Source of the DNA: Pisaster brevispinus
Taxonomy: Eukaryota; Echinodermata; Asteroidea; Forcipulatida; Asteriidae
Assembly (NCBI GenBank): GCA_023634235.1
Contig: JAMKCF010000009.1
Coordinates: forward strand, 4,960,001 to 5,024,000
Direction: 5' to 3'
Length of the DNA: 64,000 bases
The translations under genes and the position numbers were made by a program. Shown piece after piece: positions 12,601 to 24,690 of this stretch. The notes under the pieces were generated by a model. The model saw nothing but the letters and a program-made list of their open reading frames with translations, was not told the DNA's origin and did not search any database. Numbering within the stretch: the first letter of the stretch is position 1; the number at the start of each line of letters is the position of its first letter.

Positions 12601-15600
12601 TTTTTTTTCCTGCAGGCCTAATGTAACCTTTGACCTTGGAAAGCTAAGCAAACTGTCCCAATTGCGAGTGTTGAAGATTCGCTCCATCAACAGCTTGGCG
12701 CTGCCTCACATGTCATTTTCTGATGGACTTGCAAGCCTGGGAAAGCTGCAACACTTGCAGAAGCTGGTAAGAGATCTCATAGAATATTGCCGTGTGCTAC
12801 TTAACCAGGCTATGGTTACATTTTCAATCGTATGTTTAAGACAAGTTTTCAGTTATCAACCAGCCATTTATTTGCTTCATATTTCAAGAGGGCGTTGCTT
12901 TAACAACTTTTTCTGACAATTGAAATCGCCTTCAAATATCGTTTTAAATGAATTCTTTCTGCAGTCGCTGACAAGTCTTGACGAGAATCGTATTTGCCCA
13001 CTGGACTACGAGTTCTTGACCAGACTTCCTGAACTGAAGGAACTGGAACTGGGTGACTGTGGGAACTGGAGGACTGAGGTTGTATGAATACGAAGTAGAT
13101 TATTTAACTACTTGAGCATTGTCAGTGGTGGTTCATTGGTTTATATTGTGTAAACCTTCGCTACTACATTTACAGTACTCTATGTTTTTAAGGTGTTTAT
13201 ATTAAAAAACAAGCGGACAGAAATACGAACATATCGCTGTGAAAGCAAGTGCATAAATAAGAGTTTTAAGTCATTGATTGGAGTGAGAGTGCACTAAAAC
13301 AATAGAAACCAAACAAAAGATCCCTGGCAGGAAAAACCTTTAATGACAGAAAGTCACTCTCAAAACCACTTGAACAATTAAAGACCAAACAAACCCTCCC
13401 CTAGGAGGGGTGTGCATCACACCATCAAGCCAAGCCGGGCAGCTCAAAGAAAAAAAAGAAAGCACAATGAATATAACACAGAATTAAAGTTAAATCTGGA
13501 CCTGCATCATGATTCCGCATTCAAATCCTGAACTAAAACAAAAAGACAACAATGCCCTCACATGTAATTAACAAGTTCTAAGTTGACACAATTTATGTAC
13601 TGGTACGATGTATTGTCTTTGGCCATTTTGCAGGTGTATAAGATCTTGGGCAAGCTGACCAGACTGCGCAGTCTAAGACTAGAGAACGGAGGCTGCTGGT
13701 GTAAGAGCCATTCCTTGTCTAGTGGGCAGTATTTGTGCACATGCAATATCTCAGAGACTCTGAGCAAGCTGAAAGAGTGAGTAAAATGCCTTGGAATGTT
13801 TTTAGGACCTTGGGAAAGGGGAAAACAGTCTTGCTTAAGAATGTGTTTAGTAACCTTTTTTATTGACCCTATTCACTTGACGTATCAACACAATAATCTT
13901 GGTTGTGCCATTTTGGGTGTCAATGTGTGTTAGAAAGTGTGGTGCAAATTGTAGGCGACGCGGCGATGATTCACTGATGATGGTGAGTGTGGCAATTTTC
14001 TGGGGCAACTCGGTTACTAGTGTATTGACCCGTTGCACGCACGCCACATGCGGGTACTTTGCAACGCTCGCCATCTTGGGAATCGACAGGGAAGTGTGTA
14101 AGCCCCTGCGTCGCCTAAAATACGCAAAATTTCACCACGTGTGACGTGCCTGCAAGGGGTCAATACCCCAGAACTGAGTTGACTCGGAGGTTACACATAA
14201 CTTACATGGTGTAGTCATGATCATGGTGGTAAACTCCCCTTGAAACATTTTTGCCTGAAATGCTATAGTTTTGAGAAATGAGTTAAACAATTACTTTAAA
14301 TCTAACAAGACCAAAACACGATGTTCAAAAAACAGTGAAAACATATCTATTGCTCAGCCGGTTCTGATCACAGAAACAGTTACTATTTTGCAAATTTCTT
14401 GGGTGGTAGGGACTGTAAAAATGGACTGGAATATAATTAATTTGGTGTTTTCATTGTAAATACGTTGGGAGCCGATACTGTTGCCTATTGTCTGTGCCAT
14501 TTTAAACTCTGTTGGTCAAGGCGTTAACGCTATCCCCCCGTCATTTTAGAGGTAAAACAATGATGAAACAATGGAAAATGCGTATGTGTACCACACAAGA
14601 TTGGCCTGTGCGCATGCGTCGTTTTGACCTCCACATGAGGGCACTCCACTGCAGTAGCGTCACATGCATACGGTCAGTTACAAAATAACACCTATAAGAC
14701 TGGGCAGGATTCTAAAAAGACAGTATTTATTTAGATGCTTTCTATTCGTTCTCATGTTACATTAGGTTAGAGAAGTTGGAGCTGATTATGTATACAATGC
14801 CAAGCGACATTAATCCTGCCCTGATAAGCCTCCTCAAACTGTCCTCGTTGACGTTTTGGCCCACGGCCTGCCTGCGAGGTCACATTCATGGTGTCCATTC
14901 GTGCCCTACAGGATGCGCTGCTGGGGTAAGTGCAAACCATGGCCTTTTATTTTCTCCTACATGGGCCGTCGGGTTTAGGGCGATCGGGTTGGGGTAGTGG
15001 TTTATTTCCTGGCCTTCCACCTCTAGGACCCCGGTTCGGAATCCCACCGGGTGCTCTGTGTGGATTTGGTTTTCAGTCCCTACCCGAGTAAGTGGGTTTA
15101 GAATTTAAAAACATTTCTGGTGTTTTTCTTTCTTTAAAACAGAAACTTCCTTACTTATCTTCTCTCTATGGGGTTCTTGACTAATAGTGATTAAGTTCAC
15201 TTTTCTGAGAATCCCTGGCTTCCTAAACGGAATTAAGAAATGAAAATTTATTAAATGAAATGAAATGAAGCTTTGAGGGTCACCCTTGACGGCATTATAT
15301 AAGGTCACTCAGATGAGGGGAGGGGGGCCTACTAGACAAAAAAGTGGGGAGTGTAAACACAAACATAACAAGGATAATCACAAAGTAGATATTTGTCAAC
15401 GATTCATTTCATCTGAGTTAGATTATAGGATGTGTTAGGGAGGCAGGATACTTGTATAGATTGCCAAAAATAAGGGTCAGTATGCCGCAATGATGGGGGA
15501 AAATAGAAGCCAGCCACTAACATAGCGGGAAAATTTGACTGGAAGCTGAAGGTCTCAGAGTTTAGTGCACTTCAAATCTTTATGAATTTTTGGTTGACGT

Positions 15601-16126
15601 TTACAATTATGAGTAGTTTAGGGCGAGTCAGGAATGTCATGGTTTCATTGTTTGGCAGAGGTTTGTAATAGTTGGCATTGAAGATTGGCTTAGTATAATA
15701 AAACCCATGAGCAGATTCAACATTATCGTCCATAAAATGTGTGTTTCTTTTCTCAGCATCTGTTTTTTTAAAAAATCTCCTAAACAGCTGATTCAAACAA
15801 ACTCTGAAAAGTGCAGAACTCTCGCTAATCTTCACAGTCTCCGCCGTCTGACTTGGGGGGTGCCCATCATCACCTATGAAGTTCCCGAGAAGTACTACCC
15901 GTACAATGTCACCACGGAAAAAGCAGTCAAGAGCGATAAAGTCAAGGCGCTGACGGAGATGCTGGGGAAGCAGTTTCCGAACACTGCGGTGAACGTTTTA
16001 ATCGTACCGGTGGTGATAGTCAAGGATAGGCAGTGCTTTTGTAGGGGCTCGTTCGACTCGTCGAGCTCATCCGAAAGCTGGACAGAGAGTGACAGCTCCG
16101 AGAGTGACTATGAGTGGGAGTGGTAA
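9618..16126 (+). CDS. F-box protein with leucine-rich repeats and Ser/acidic C-terminal tail
   Basis: Coding exons: 9618-9742, 10190-10280, 10704-10898, 11758-11844, 12148-12347, 12616-12766, 12965-13078, 13634-13776, 14766-14925, 15788-16126. Phases agree at every junction and give 534 residues. The F-box motif, near residues 90-135, reads LPQYCLLRIFSYLSASDLLR, then VGLVCRMWNQLSTDKSLWKYVSLEG across the exon 3/4 join. Several degenerate LRR strands follow: LPQLQYLHFGH, LPDLRVLQVHWL, LSQLRVLKIRSI, LPELKELELGDC, LTRLRSLRLENG, LEKLELIMY and LHSLRRLTWGV. The basic linker before the F-box (residues 43-73) is Lys/Arg/Pro rich. The tail is FDSSSSSESWTESDSSESDY. F-box proteins bring substrates to SCF ubiquitin ligases through SKP1, and LRRs usually bind the substrate. 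I cannot assign an FBXL orthologue. The exon 10 acceptor at 15787 is the least certain junction. Confidence 0.85.
10960..11600. repeat. Degenerate GGACTTGGACTC-type repeat in F-box intron 3
   Basis: Words such as GACTCGGA, GACTTGGACT and GGACTTGA recur irregularly at 10985-11040 and 11405-11590, separated by AT-rich sequence. It looks like an old minisatellite split by an insertion. No gene is seen in the intron. Confidence 0.5.
14935..15115 (+). repeat. tRNA-derived SINE fragment in F-box intron 9
   Basis: The stretch GGGTTGGGGTAGTGGTTTA (A-box like), then GACCCCGGTTCGGAATCCC (B-box like), is followed by TGTGGATTTGGTTTTCAGTC and CCCTACCCGAGTAAGTGGG. The order of tRNA-like head and unrelated body is typical of SINEs. 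Confidence 0.55.
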
Positions 16127-18689
16127 AATGATGAAATCACATAAACACTACACATCCGCCATGCTGCTGCCTTCACCGTCTTGTTCCCGTATGTAAAAAG
16201 CACAAATGAAGGCTTGTGTCAATATATACACAGAAGGGGGAACAGACTGTTTTCTATTTCAGTTTTTTTTCTTCTTTTTAAACAAAGATTTGAATGATTC
16301 AGTCAATATTGACATTACACGTCTATCACGTTGCTCCATCTTTAAAAGCCTCCTTGCATTTGCCCCCATTGCTGAGGTCAAATAATAGAATGTGCATGCT
16401 TGTTTGCACCCATGTACATCTCTCGGCAAATGATAGGTCTACAATGATCTCAGTGAGGGCGCTGTTTAAGCTTGTAACGCCTTATGCAAGGGGGTCAATA
16501 GCCAACACGGATCCTGTTTTGTTTGGTTTTTTTTAAGATGGCCTGGCAATAGTTGTAATGATCCCAAAAGACCCACATTTTTCACCATCACAAATTGTTA
16601 TCTTTACACGTTAGACAACTAACTTTACAAGAGGACCTGTGTCTCAATTGATCAGTATCAGCTGATGATGTTAAGGTCTTGCAGCTACGGTTCAAATCCA
16701 GGACAGACGGATGAAAGAAAAACAAATTAGGAACGTACAATAAGCACCTTTGAAATCCCATTCACTATCTTTGAATTCTCACAACCTAATGAAGGAGAGT
16801 ATTCTACTAATTGTTTTGGGGTTTTTTGATGAGAAAGGGAAAGGGATTCCTCCAAAACCTGACCAATTCAGAAAAAGAAATAATGTAAAATGCTTGTTTC
16901 TAGCAAAAATGTTTGACAGCTGGGTGCCATTTCAAATAGCTGTTGAATCAGAAATATCACTAAAACAGGGTTCTCTTCTAACCATAGCAGTATTGGAAAG
17001 CCAGTCAAAAACAAGAGCATGGCAGACTTTCGAAATCCATTGTTCTCTGAAATGTGCATATGTTCTGGAACTCGGTAACAATGGAAAGTCTGCTGCCACA
17101 TTGAGTCCCAAGTTCTCTCTTTGTCATGGCGTGTGGTATCGGTAACCTTTTTTTCTACATTTCAAAGTTTGTTTGTGCTCAGCAATTTGTTCTGCTGAGC
17201 AAAAATTTACAGGGAACCTGTCAAAAAACTATACATTGCATGACATTTTGGCTGGTATCCTTTTTCCGCTAGGCCAAATTTATCTGTGCTTGGCATGGTC
17301 TGCTTGCTCTATGGAATGACTAACTGCATTATCTAAGCCAAATTTGTAAGCAAAACACAAAACTGTCCACTTGGAAATGTAGGTCCATTTAGTTGAAGAT
17401 GAAACCCATGCTTCTGGTAGCCTGATTACATTCCTTTTAATGTCTCTCTAAAAGAAAGTATTTATGTTTTATTTTATTTTATGTCATCTTATATTCATGT
17501 GGTCGATTTGGGCCGATTTCATAAAGCCCAAAGGCAGATGCTTTCTGGAGCAACCCTCAACACGGTTTTCATTTCTTAAACAATGCAGACCGTAAGCAAA
17601 GCAACAGGCACACTAACCTTCCGTCGATTCTTGGAAGCAGAGTAGTGATGCAACAATGCAAATCCATTGTGAACATTCGCACGAACAGTCGAATCTTCGT
17701 GATCGTGTATGAAACATTTTTGACTACCCATATTTTGCTGCACGTTTTCCCTTGTAAGATCATTGTCCGAAAACCCATCAATAAAAAAAGACAAGCGAGA
17801 CTTTTTTGTCCTGACAGAGAGTTACTGTTTTAATGAGTGTTTTATTTAATGGGTAACATTTTTGAAATTGTATATTGATATTTTTCTCATACTTATATAT
17901 ATATATTTTTTTTTTCTCAACTAGCCCGAGAATTTAAACAACGCATTATACTAGACAATAGACATGACTCGAGTGTACTGTGCTCGAACATGATGTTTTA
18001 CAAAATGATCAATTTATATGAAACGAATTTATGCGAAATCAATTAAGGCACAAAATTTACACACAGATTTCAGAATCTACATGACTCGGGTGAGTTGTGC
18101 TAGACTGCTCAAACATGATGTTTTACAAAATGATAAATTTATTTGAAAACAAACGTGTGCGAATTTAATGAATCTACAAATAATGACCATATTGAGGTAA
18201 TGAGTCGGAGACAATTATGGGAACATAATTGGGGCTACTTACCCTAACTATGTGTGGAGGTTCTTCCACACACATGCGCCTTAGTGTATACATTTTTCGA
18301 AAAGGTTAGTGCCCCACAGGGTAAACATACAAAAAGTTAATAAATAGTTACTAACTTAATGCCTGGACTCACGTTATCAGCAGCCATGTACAGTACAAAC
18401 AATTGGTACGTTAATACAAGACGAGTGTTTCGTGCTTTGTGTTTTGGTATACGGCTATACGCAGAAGTGTTTTATGGGTTGTTGGTGGGGGGTTTTTTCG
18501 TTTTGTAACATATCGAGACTCTTTCAGAAAAATATTCCAACTTGTGATATACAAGTCTTTTGCGGTGATAGCATAAAAATAATGACGTGTTTTTAGGATT
18601 TTAGGCCAGTCCATGGTCAGTCTTTCTAACGGAAGTGTTTTAACTAAGAGAGGTTTGCGGTAACACAATGTGAAAATCTGTTTTGTGTA
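16127..18689. other. 3' flank of the F-box gene and spacer
   Basis: No gene is seen. The region includes the likely 3' UTR and a short hairpin at about 17021-17099 (GGCAGACTTTC against GAAAGTCTGCTGCC). A degenerate family A element lies at about 17165-17325, where TTTTGGCTGGTATCC and two GCTCAGCA/GCTGAGCA words are visible. Around 17940-18180 a sequence with ATGACTCG(A/G)GTG and AACATGATGTTTTACAAAAT occurs twice, a direct repeat of about 145 bp. Confidence 0.4.
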
Positions 18690-18800
18690 GTGTTGATTCT
18701 GAAAAGAAGCGGTGGTTAACGACTCAACGTTTCGATCAGTATGCTCTGGTCGTCTTCATGAAAAGTTTTAGTCTCTAGAACAATGGAGGAAGGAACTAGA
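18660..18800 (-). mobile_element. Retroelement end with CGAAACGTTGAG motif
   Basis: On the minus strand: TCATGAAGACGACCAGAG, CATA, CTGATCGAAACGTTGAGTCG. GACCAG can pair with CTGATC to give a hairpin followed by GAAAC. The same design recurs on the plus strand at 58050-58112. The layout resembles a degenerate hammerhead (CTGATGA lost to TCATGA) in a Penelope-like or retrozyme tail. Confidence 0.4.
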
Positions 18801-19121
18801 CCCTAGTCTAGCAACATTCTTCCCTCGGATGGCTTGGTTGGTCCTGACGGGCCTAACTGTCTCCCATACTCCTCGGTCTCACCCTTTGGCTTGGACAAGT
18901 TGGTGTCTAGCTACAACATTGTTATAAATTCAATTGAGGGTCTGTGTAGGTGCGTAACCTGCCCTGGCTTGGACGAATGAACTCCGTGGTCAGGATGGTC
19001 CCATCAATGACCGAGTCTTTGCATCCGAAGGGATGTTTACGCTGGTCCAAGTACCGGTGTAGGCCTACCTTGAGTCCGACCCAGTGAAGCCTACGGAGTC
19101 ACGGTTACAAACCTGGTAGTG

Positions 19122-20438
19122 TTAGTGTGTTTCTACACTAGAATCAAGGTTCGTTTCCAATGTATTCCTTCGCTGACTGGCATCGTGTTGTTTCCTTCTC
19201 CTCTTTGATTTGATTTCTTTAAGCAACCTGGCCATACATGCAAACGTGATTGACATTACGCTCAGACAAAGCAGAATGTAAACTATGAAGATCAGTTTCA
19301 TGGTGCTAGAAAAAGCAGAATACGGGGCCGGTCTTTGCGGCATCACATCCCCGAAGCCGATGGTACTCAGCGAGACGACACTGAAATACAGTGCCGTCAA
19401 AAGTGGCCATCCCTCCGTCTGTATTAACACCAAGCTGGGGAAGACGACTATGACGACCCAGAGTACTATCACTGGAACAAGGAAGTATGAAACCCGTCGT
19501 GGGATTTTGTATCGCAGACAAGAACTGCTGAAAATTGCAAACCACAAATCTCGAAATGTCTTGCCCACAGTCAATATCATGTAGTAACATAACGGGACAC
19601 CAACAGCCGCGTAGACAATACTGATGAGTTGTCCCGTCTTTGTAATGGGTACCAATTCGCCGTAGCCTACAGAGAAATGAGGAGAGCAAAAAGAATAGAA
19701 TATACCATTTTTTGCCAACATAAATATGTATATTGATTTCTGGTAAAGCAATGTACATATACTGGAAGAAAAGGGCTAGCATTATGGAACTATAATTGGA
19801 GTTGTGCGTTTTTACAGCATTTGTTCTCGTCTCTGATGCGGATTCCTCCATTAGTTTGCTCTCCAATTCAATATTCAGCGTGCCCAAGCCTGTCAGAAAG
19901 GAGACTTTGTTAGTCCTATAATGGTACGGTATAAAAGCTGCCTTGTGTTACTTTATGATGAACAGATCGTGGCACACGACACATGTACCCACAGCCATCA
20001 CCCAGTACCATTCTGATTCTCATTTTGTTTTATTTTGAGGAAAAGCGTGCAGACACTATCCCCCATAATTGATTGACACTAAAACGTATACCCACCACAA
20101 GTAGTGACGATCGACAGCGCGAAACTCATCGAGTCAGCAAGATTCCACACCGGTTCTATACCCCTAGAAGTATCGGTGTCTGTTCGGAAGACTCGCCGAA
20201 GTTTCCAAGCAATCTCGGCCTGTTTCAGGAGCCCTCGCATGCTGTCGGTGGTGGCGTTACATTCTCGGTTCTCCTCGCTGAAGTTCCGCAGTGCGCGGTA
20301 AAGTTCCCGCCGCGAGTGCTTGGTCTCGGCTTCGTCTGCTTCTTTCTCGATGGCGATGAATACAAGCGCGCCAATTCCGAGATAGACCCAAAACACGAGG
20401 CAGATGATGATCGTGCGATACCTCTTTCGTATCTCCAT
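19122..20438 (-). CDS. Two-pore-domain potassium channel (K2P), copy A
   Basis: Two coding exons, 20438-20096 and 19666-19122, give 295 residues; the intron is phase 1 inside the glycine codon of the first filter. K2P channels are plasma-membrane dimers that carry background potassium leak. M1 is roughly residues 8-30. The extracellular cap has Cys60, the usual site of the dimer disulfide, directly followed by an NAT glycosylation site. Pore 1 ends SIVTTCGYG (filter TCGYG, residues 113-117, with Cys where Ile or Val is usual). M2 follows (VYAAVGVPLCYYMIL), then M3 (LVPVIVLWVVIVVFPSLVLI), pore 2 LSTIGFGD and M4 (MKLIFIVYILLCLSVMSITF). The C-terminus is short and basic (KSKRRRKQ). It is the first of four tandem K2P genes. 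The subtype within the family is not clear. Confidence 0.9.
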
Positions 20439-20946
20439 TCTGTGGTCACTCTCCAGTTACTTCATAAAAAGTCCTTGGTGTCCAACATGTGGACATTTTT
20501 ATAAAGGTGTAATGCTGATTTGAGATAGCTCCGCACGTAATACACGATACACCTATGAAGTAGGCCTACACAGACATCTGCTGGTATCGTGGCTTAGGTT
20601 CTTTCGTAAAAAAATAATATAGAGCTGAAAATAATTTTAATGACTGTTATTGACACGATCTGGTAACCTATTAGTTCCTGTTGGTTTACATGTGACCTCG
20701 GTTTGCATCTCCCCCCCCCCCCTCCCCCATGATGCTGGTATAAGCTAGCTCTGTTGATCTTTGTCAGAGTGTGTTATTCATTAGCTCGCAGAATATTAAA
20801 ATTATGCAAATGATGCAAGAGGAATAGGAATGTTTATTACCATTTATCTAAGTCCATATTCAGAGAGGGTTTTGTATTATTTTGCCGGTGCCTATAGCCC
20901 TGTTTACAGATATTCTACAAATTACAATAGATAGTTCCCAATAGAC

Positions 20947-21126
20947 GCCATCTTTACGGGCAAATTGCATTTTGGCTTGCAGGCGCGTCAAGCACTCAAA
21001 TTATTAACGCAGCCGCGCAGTTTACTAACCAATCATGCAATGAGTTTTGTGAAATGTGCGCGTGCTGCACGCCGTTCTCGCGCAAAACGCATGATCCTGT
21101 GTTCCAAATTGCCCGTAAAGATGGCC
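20947..21126. mobile_element. MITE with GCCATCTTTACGGGCAA termini
   Basis: The left end GCCATCTTTACGGGCAAATT is repeated in inverse at the right end (AATTGCCCGTAAAGATGGC). The element is about 180 bp, GC-richer than its surroundings, and holds no convincing gene; the 75-codon and 66-codon frames across it are incidental. Confidence 0.65.
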
Positions 21127-21851
21127 GATTTACGTCATACTGCAACCTACATGGGCCTCTGTAATCTGTATGCATTATTACAAGTGACGTGAACAATAAA
21201 ACAAAGCAAAATATTACGACGACCCTTGTTACTATGTGCTCAAAAGGTAAAAGTACCCATGGATGGATATGTTTTTTTCCTTCTTAATGGTCATTGCATA
21301 TTTGTTTTGGTACATCTATTAAAACTTTTTATATACAAAGCAAATTACTTCGCTTGTCTACTTTTCAATTATATCATTGCGCGTCAAAACATCAATGAAA
21401 GGATAATAATACAAAGAAATTATGTTTAAGCTACTTGAACAACAATTGGTAATAGTCAAAGACCAGTACCCGCATTTTATGTGACCCAACATACTTAATA
21501 ACAAACCTGTGAAAATGTAACCTCAATCGGTCATCCGAGTCACGAGACAAATAATGGGGATAGAATCATATATGTTTTCAGTTTTCAAACGTTGAGTTTT
21601 GGTCTCGCGAAAACAAAACTTATTGTTTTACTCATTTCGCAAAAACGATATCATTTCAGGCAAAAACATTTCAAGGGAAGTTTCCCACCATGACCCATCT
21701 TGTTTTCGTGTAATTAGTTTTTGCATTCTCTCTATACTTGAATAAGTGGGTTCTAAGTGTACCGTTTGTAGGCCTGACGCAAGTTGTTGTTCTACCGTGT
21801 TTAAATTTTATCTTATATTTTGATAAATATTTAAAATCTGATAAGCTTAGA
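21127..21851. other. Spacer between K2P copies A and B
   Basis: AT-rich with no gene recognised. It includes the 3' flank of copy B. Confidence 0.4.
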
Positions 21852-23614
21852 TCATGGCATTTCTCTGTGTAATGTTATTGTTTGGTCCACTCCACTCTGT
21901 CGATCATTCAAAAATGCTAAAGTAGAGGTTCTTCGTTTGGCGACTGAGTTCTTTCGCTTCCACTTTTGGAATTTGTCTCTTATCTGCTGGATGTGATTTC
22001 TGTGCCACCGAAACAACACCTTAAAGACGGTGGAGACAACGCCAAGAACGAGGAAACAGTACACGGCGGTGCCACCTTTGTAGCACAAGTCTAACGTTTC
22101 AGAGTCGCGGTGTCTACGAAGGCTAACCTTCACGTCACCAAACCCTATGGTGCTCATGCCCGTGAAGCTGAAATATTGCGCCGTGATCCAACTCCACCCC
22201 TCCGTCCTGGTGTAAATCAACGTTGGGAACGTCACCAGAATCAACCAGAATATGAAGACGATGACCGAGAGACGGGCAACGTTCACCAGCAAAGAAAATC
22301 GCAGACACCTGCGGAGAAATCGGTCGATTTTATCAGCTAGGATGAGGGCTGCGTCTCCGACAGCAGCGAGCATGAAGCCGCAGAGTGGCACGCCGAAGAG
22401 GGCGTATACAATACAGGCAAGACGCCCTTTGGGGGTGCGTGGTGTGAGGGTACCATGACCTTAAAAGAAGAATAGGAAGACATTTTTATTAGAAAGAATA
22501 TTCAGTGCGATACTGTTTTCGATAAATACTAGTTATCCATTGATCTTTTCATATAAGAATTGTGTTGCCCCATTGACACATGCAACACAAAAAGGCCTCA
22601 TCAAAAAGGGGCTCCATTTTCCATTTGGCCAAGTTCGCACATGGACCATTTTGTCGACTGGTGGCATTTTATGTTAACTGGTACTCATGTTCAAAAACAC
22701 GTGTTGGGTACCAGGCAATATCTGCCTCTTAGGGCAAGTTCGATCAGCGACCATTTGTCAACCACAATGTTCCATGGTTACCTATGCATGAAATACATCC
22801 TGGGTACCAGGCAAAATCGCCCAATGGTCGACAATAGTCAACTATAGTCCCTTGATCGAACTTGCTCCGTGTCAGCAAATGGTTCTTGTGCGAACTTGGC
22901 CTTTTCTGAGGCAAGCACACTCTACATTTTAAACTCTCGGTCAGAATGTCAAATTCCGGATCCCAGAGACCTGACCGATTTTCTGGGTCAGGCTGACCCC
23001 AGAAACTGGCTTTTTAAAAAAGGATTTTGACTTGGATTCCGCGTCAGTTTGACACAAATTCCGGGTCACTGACCCAGTAATGAGAACCCACATGGGAACC
23101 CACAAAAATCAGGTCAATTCTAACTTGGGAGTTTTCGTCTGCGCAACAAAACAAAACAAGGTTTTAAGAATATTGTCATCAGTATGCCTTTCACTAGAGT
23201 GAGAGAGAAAGTATGATGCGCTTAGTTTTTATAGCTGAAGATAGCATAGAGTGGTTCTAAACGCTTACCTGTGGTTGTAACAATTTCGCTGGTGAAGACC
23301 AATGCATTTGCCAATGACCACTCTTCTTGGACCCCCTTTGAGGGGTCAACATCAAAGCGCAACACACCTCTGTCATTGGCGACCCTTCCATGTTCTCTCA
23401 TGAACGTCATCAGGCTGTCTTGGGTAACCCCACACGAAGAGTGTTTGCTTGCGAAGTCTCTAACGGCCGCGTTGAAACTTGTCCGTGCCTGCAGAGTCGA
23501 TTTGAAACCTTGTTCAATTGCGATGAAAGCCAAAGCACCGAGACATAGGTAAGTGATCAAACACACAAATAGAATGAGTGTTTTCCTGTAGCCCATGATA
23601 ATCTTTGGTTTCAA
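21852..23614 (-). CDS. K2P potassium channel, copy B, with unusual GHG first filter
   Basis: Two coding exons, 23614-23269 and 22459-21852, give 317 residues. The intron is phase 1 at the same codon as in the other copies. M1 is near residues 12-34. Cap Cys61 is present. Pore 1 reads EIVTTTG at the exon end, and the joined codons give TTGHG (residues 114-118), followed by TLTPRTPKGRLA, which aligns with the usual post-filter NLxPxTxxGR. Histidine therefore replaces Tyr or Phe in the first filter. M2 is IVYALFGVPLCGFMLAAVGD. Pore 2 is the normal MSTIGFGD, followed by VKVSLRRHRDSE. M4 is GGTAVYCFLVLGVVSTVFKV. The C-terminus is basic. An internal Met at residue 7 (MGYRK) is an alternative start. 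The frame is intact, so it is not an obvious pseudogene. Confidence 0.85.
22588..22912. mobile_element. Nested inverted-repeat element inside K2P-B intron
   Basis: Outer arms: GGCCAAGTTCGCACATGGAC near 22630 against GTGCGAACTTGGCC near 22890, with AAGGCCTCA and CTGAGGC further out. Inner arms: GGCAAGTTCGATCAGCGACC near 22733 against CTTGATCGAACTTGCTC near 22850. The phrase TGGGTACCAGGCAA also occurs twice within it. It is non-coding and looks like one MITE inserted in a related one. Confidence 0.6.
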
Positions 23615-24410
23615 ATATCTCTATATGAAAGTTTGGCTGTTATTGAGAGTCTCTGACTAGGATAGCTCTCCGAAGTTCAACGTCATCAGCAACGCGGGTA
23701 TTCGTTCCATTTGTCATTTTTTTTTGGTTCTGGTTCAATGTAATATAATGGTGTACCTACATCATATCGTACGTGATTGGCCACGGATTCCGTGCTTCTC
23801 GGTTTCTGCTAAGCTGAAGTTCCCTTGAAGATCCCTTGCTCATTTGTACGAATAGTGTTCTTATCATTTCAATATTTGACAACAACAAAAATACCTTCAG
23901 ACCCGTTTTCTCGCTCACTAAGTAATAAACATAATCACACCGTGCTGGTCTGTCCGTTGGTGTACAGTTGCAAATTATCCGTACAGTCAATTAAATTATA
24001 TTGTATGTACCCGGTTTCCTGTTGGAAAGTCGTTACGTCACACGACCCCGCATCTGCTACACACCAACAGGCTTTGCTATTTCCAGCTCTAAAGGTGTCA
24101 TACGTCAGTGTAATTAAAACAAACAAAAAATCACACATTTTATTGTTCAAAGGCATTTCTTGTGACAGAAATTAGTGGTTCTGTGAGGACCCCGAATCTT
24201 TGAAGAACGTAAAAGCCAAGTTCAAAATTTAAAATTTTCTAACGAATTATTAATCCTCGTACAAAAACAAATAACTAAACGCATCCTATGGCCTTCTGGT
24301 AACCGTTGGTGGCAGTTTGTGTGAAGTGGGGCGTGGCTTAAGGAAAGCGTTTCACGGCAGTTTGTACTTGCTAGAAGTTGCTGCCCGGAACTAAACTATA
24401 ATAATGACCA
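23615..24410. other. 5' flank of K2P-B and spacer
   Basis: No gene is supported. The 77- to 116-codon open frames on both strands overlap each other and match nothing I know. Confidence 0.4.
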
Positions 24411-24584
24411 GGGTCCGATTTCTTACAGAGCTGCTCAAAGCAGACAACAGTGCTTACACAATTTCTGCTGAGCAGAAATAAGCAGGACACCAGTCACAGA
24501 TGGCCCCATGTGACAAGGTCTTTTGGCTGGTAACCTTATTCTGGTAAATCATTTTGCTGTGCGCAGCTCTACGAAATTTAGCCC
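24411..24584. mobile_element. Family A short inverted-repeat element, second good copy
   Basis: It begins GGGTCCGATTTC and ends GAAATTTAGCCC. The body carries CTGCTGAGCAGAAATAAGCA, ACACCAGTCACAGATGG, CATGTGACA and TTTTGGCTGGTAACC, in the same order and strand as the other family A copies. Confidence 0.65.
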
Positions 24585-24690
24585 ATTATAGTATTGCGGG
24601 TGTACTGAAACACATTAAAAAATTAAATTCATTTAAATGGTACCAGTGGTTTGTTTTGTTCTATTTACGGTTTTAAAAAGATGTATTTTC

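Noticed and set aside
16750..17145. 131-codon plus-strand frame after the F-box gene
   Set aside because: It lies downstream of the F-box stop, contains a hairpin and has no recognisable features; more likely 3' UTR or spacer.
19285..19887. Long alternative frames over K2P-A exon 2 (99 and 193 codons)
   Set aside because: They are shadows of the channel exon in other frames, without recognisable motifs.
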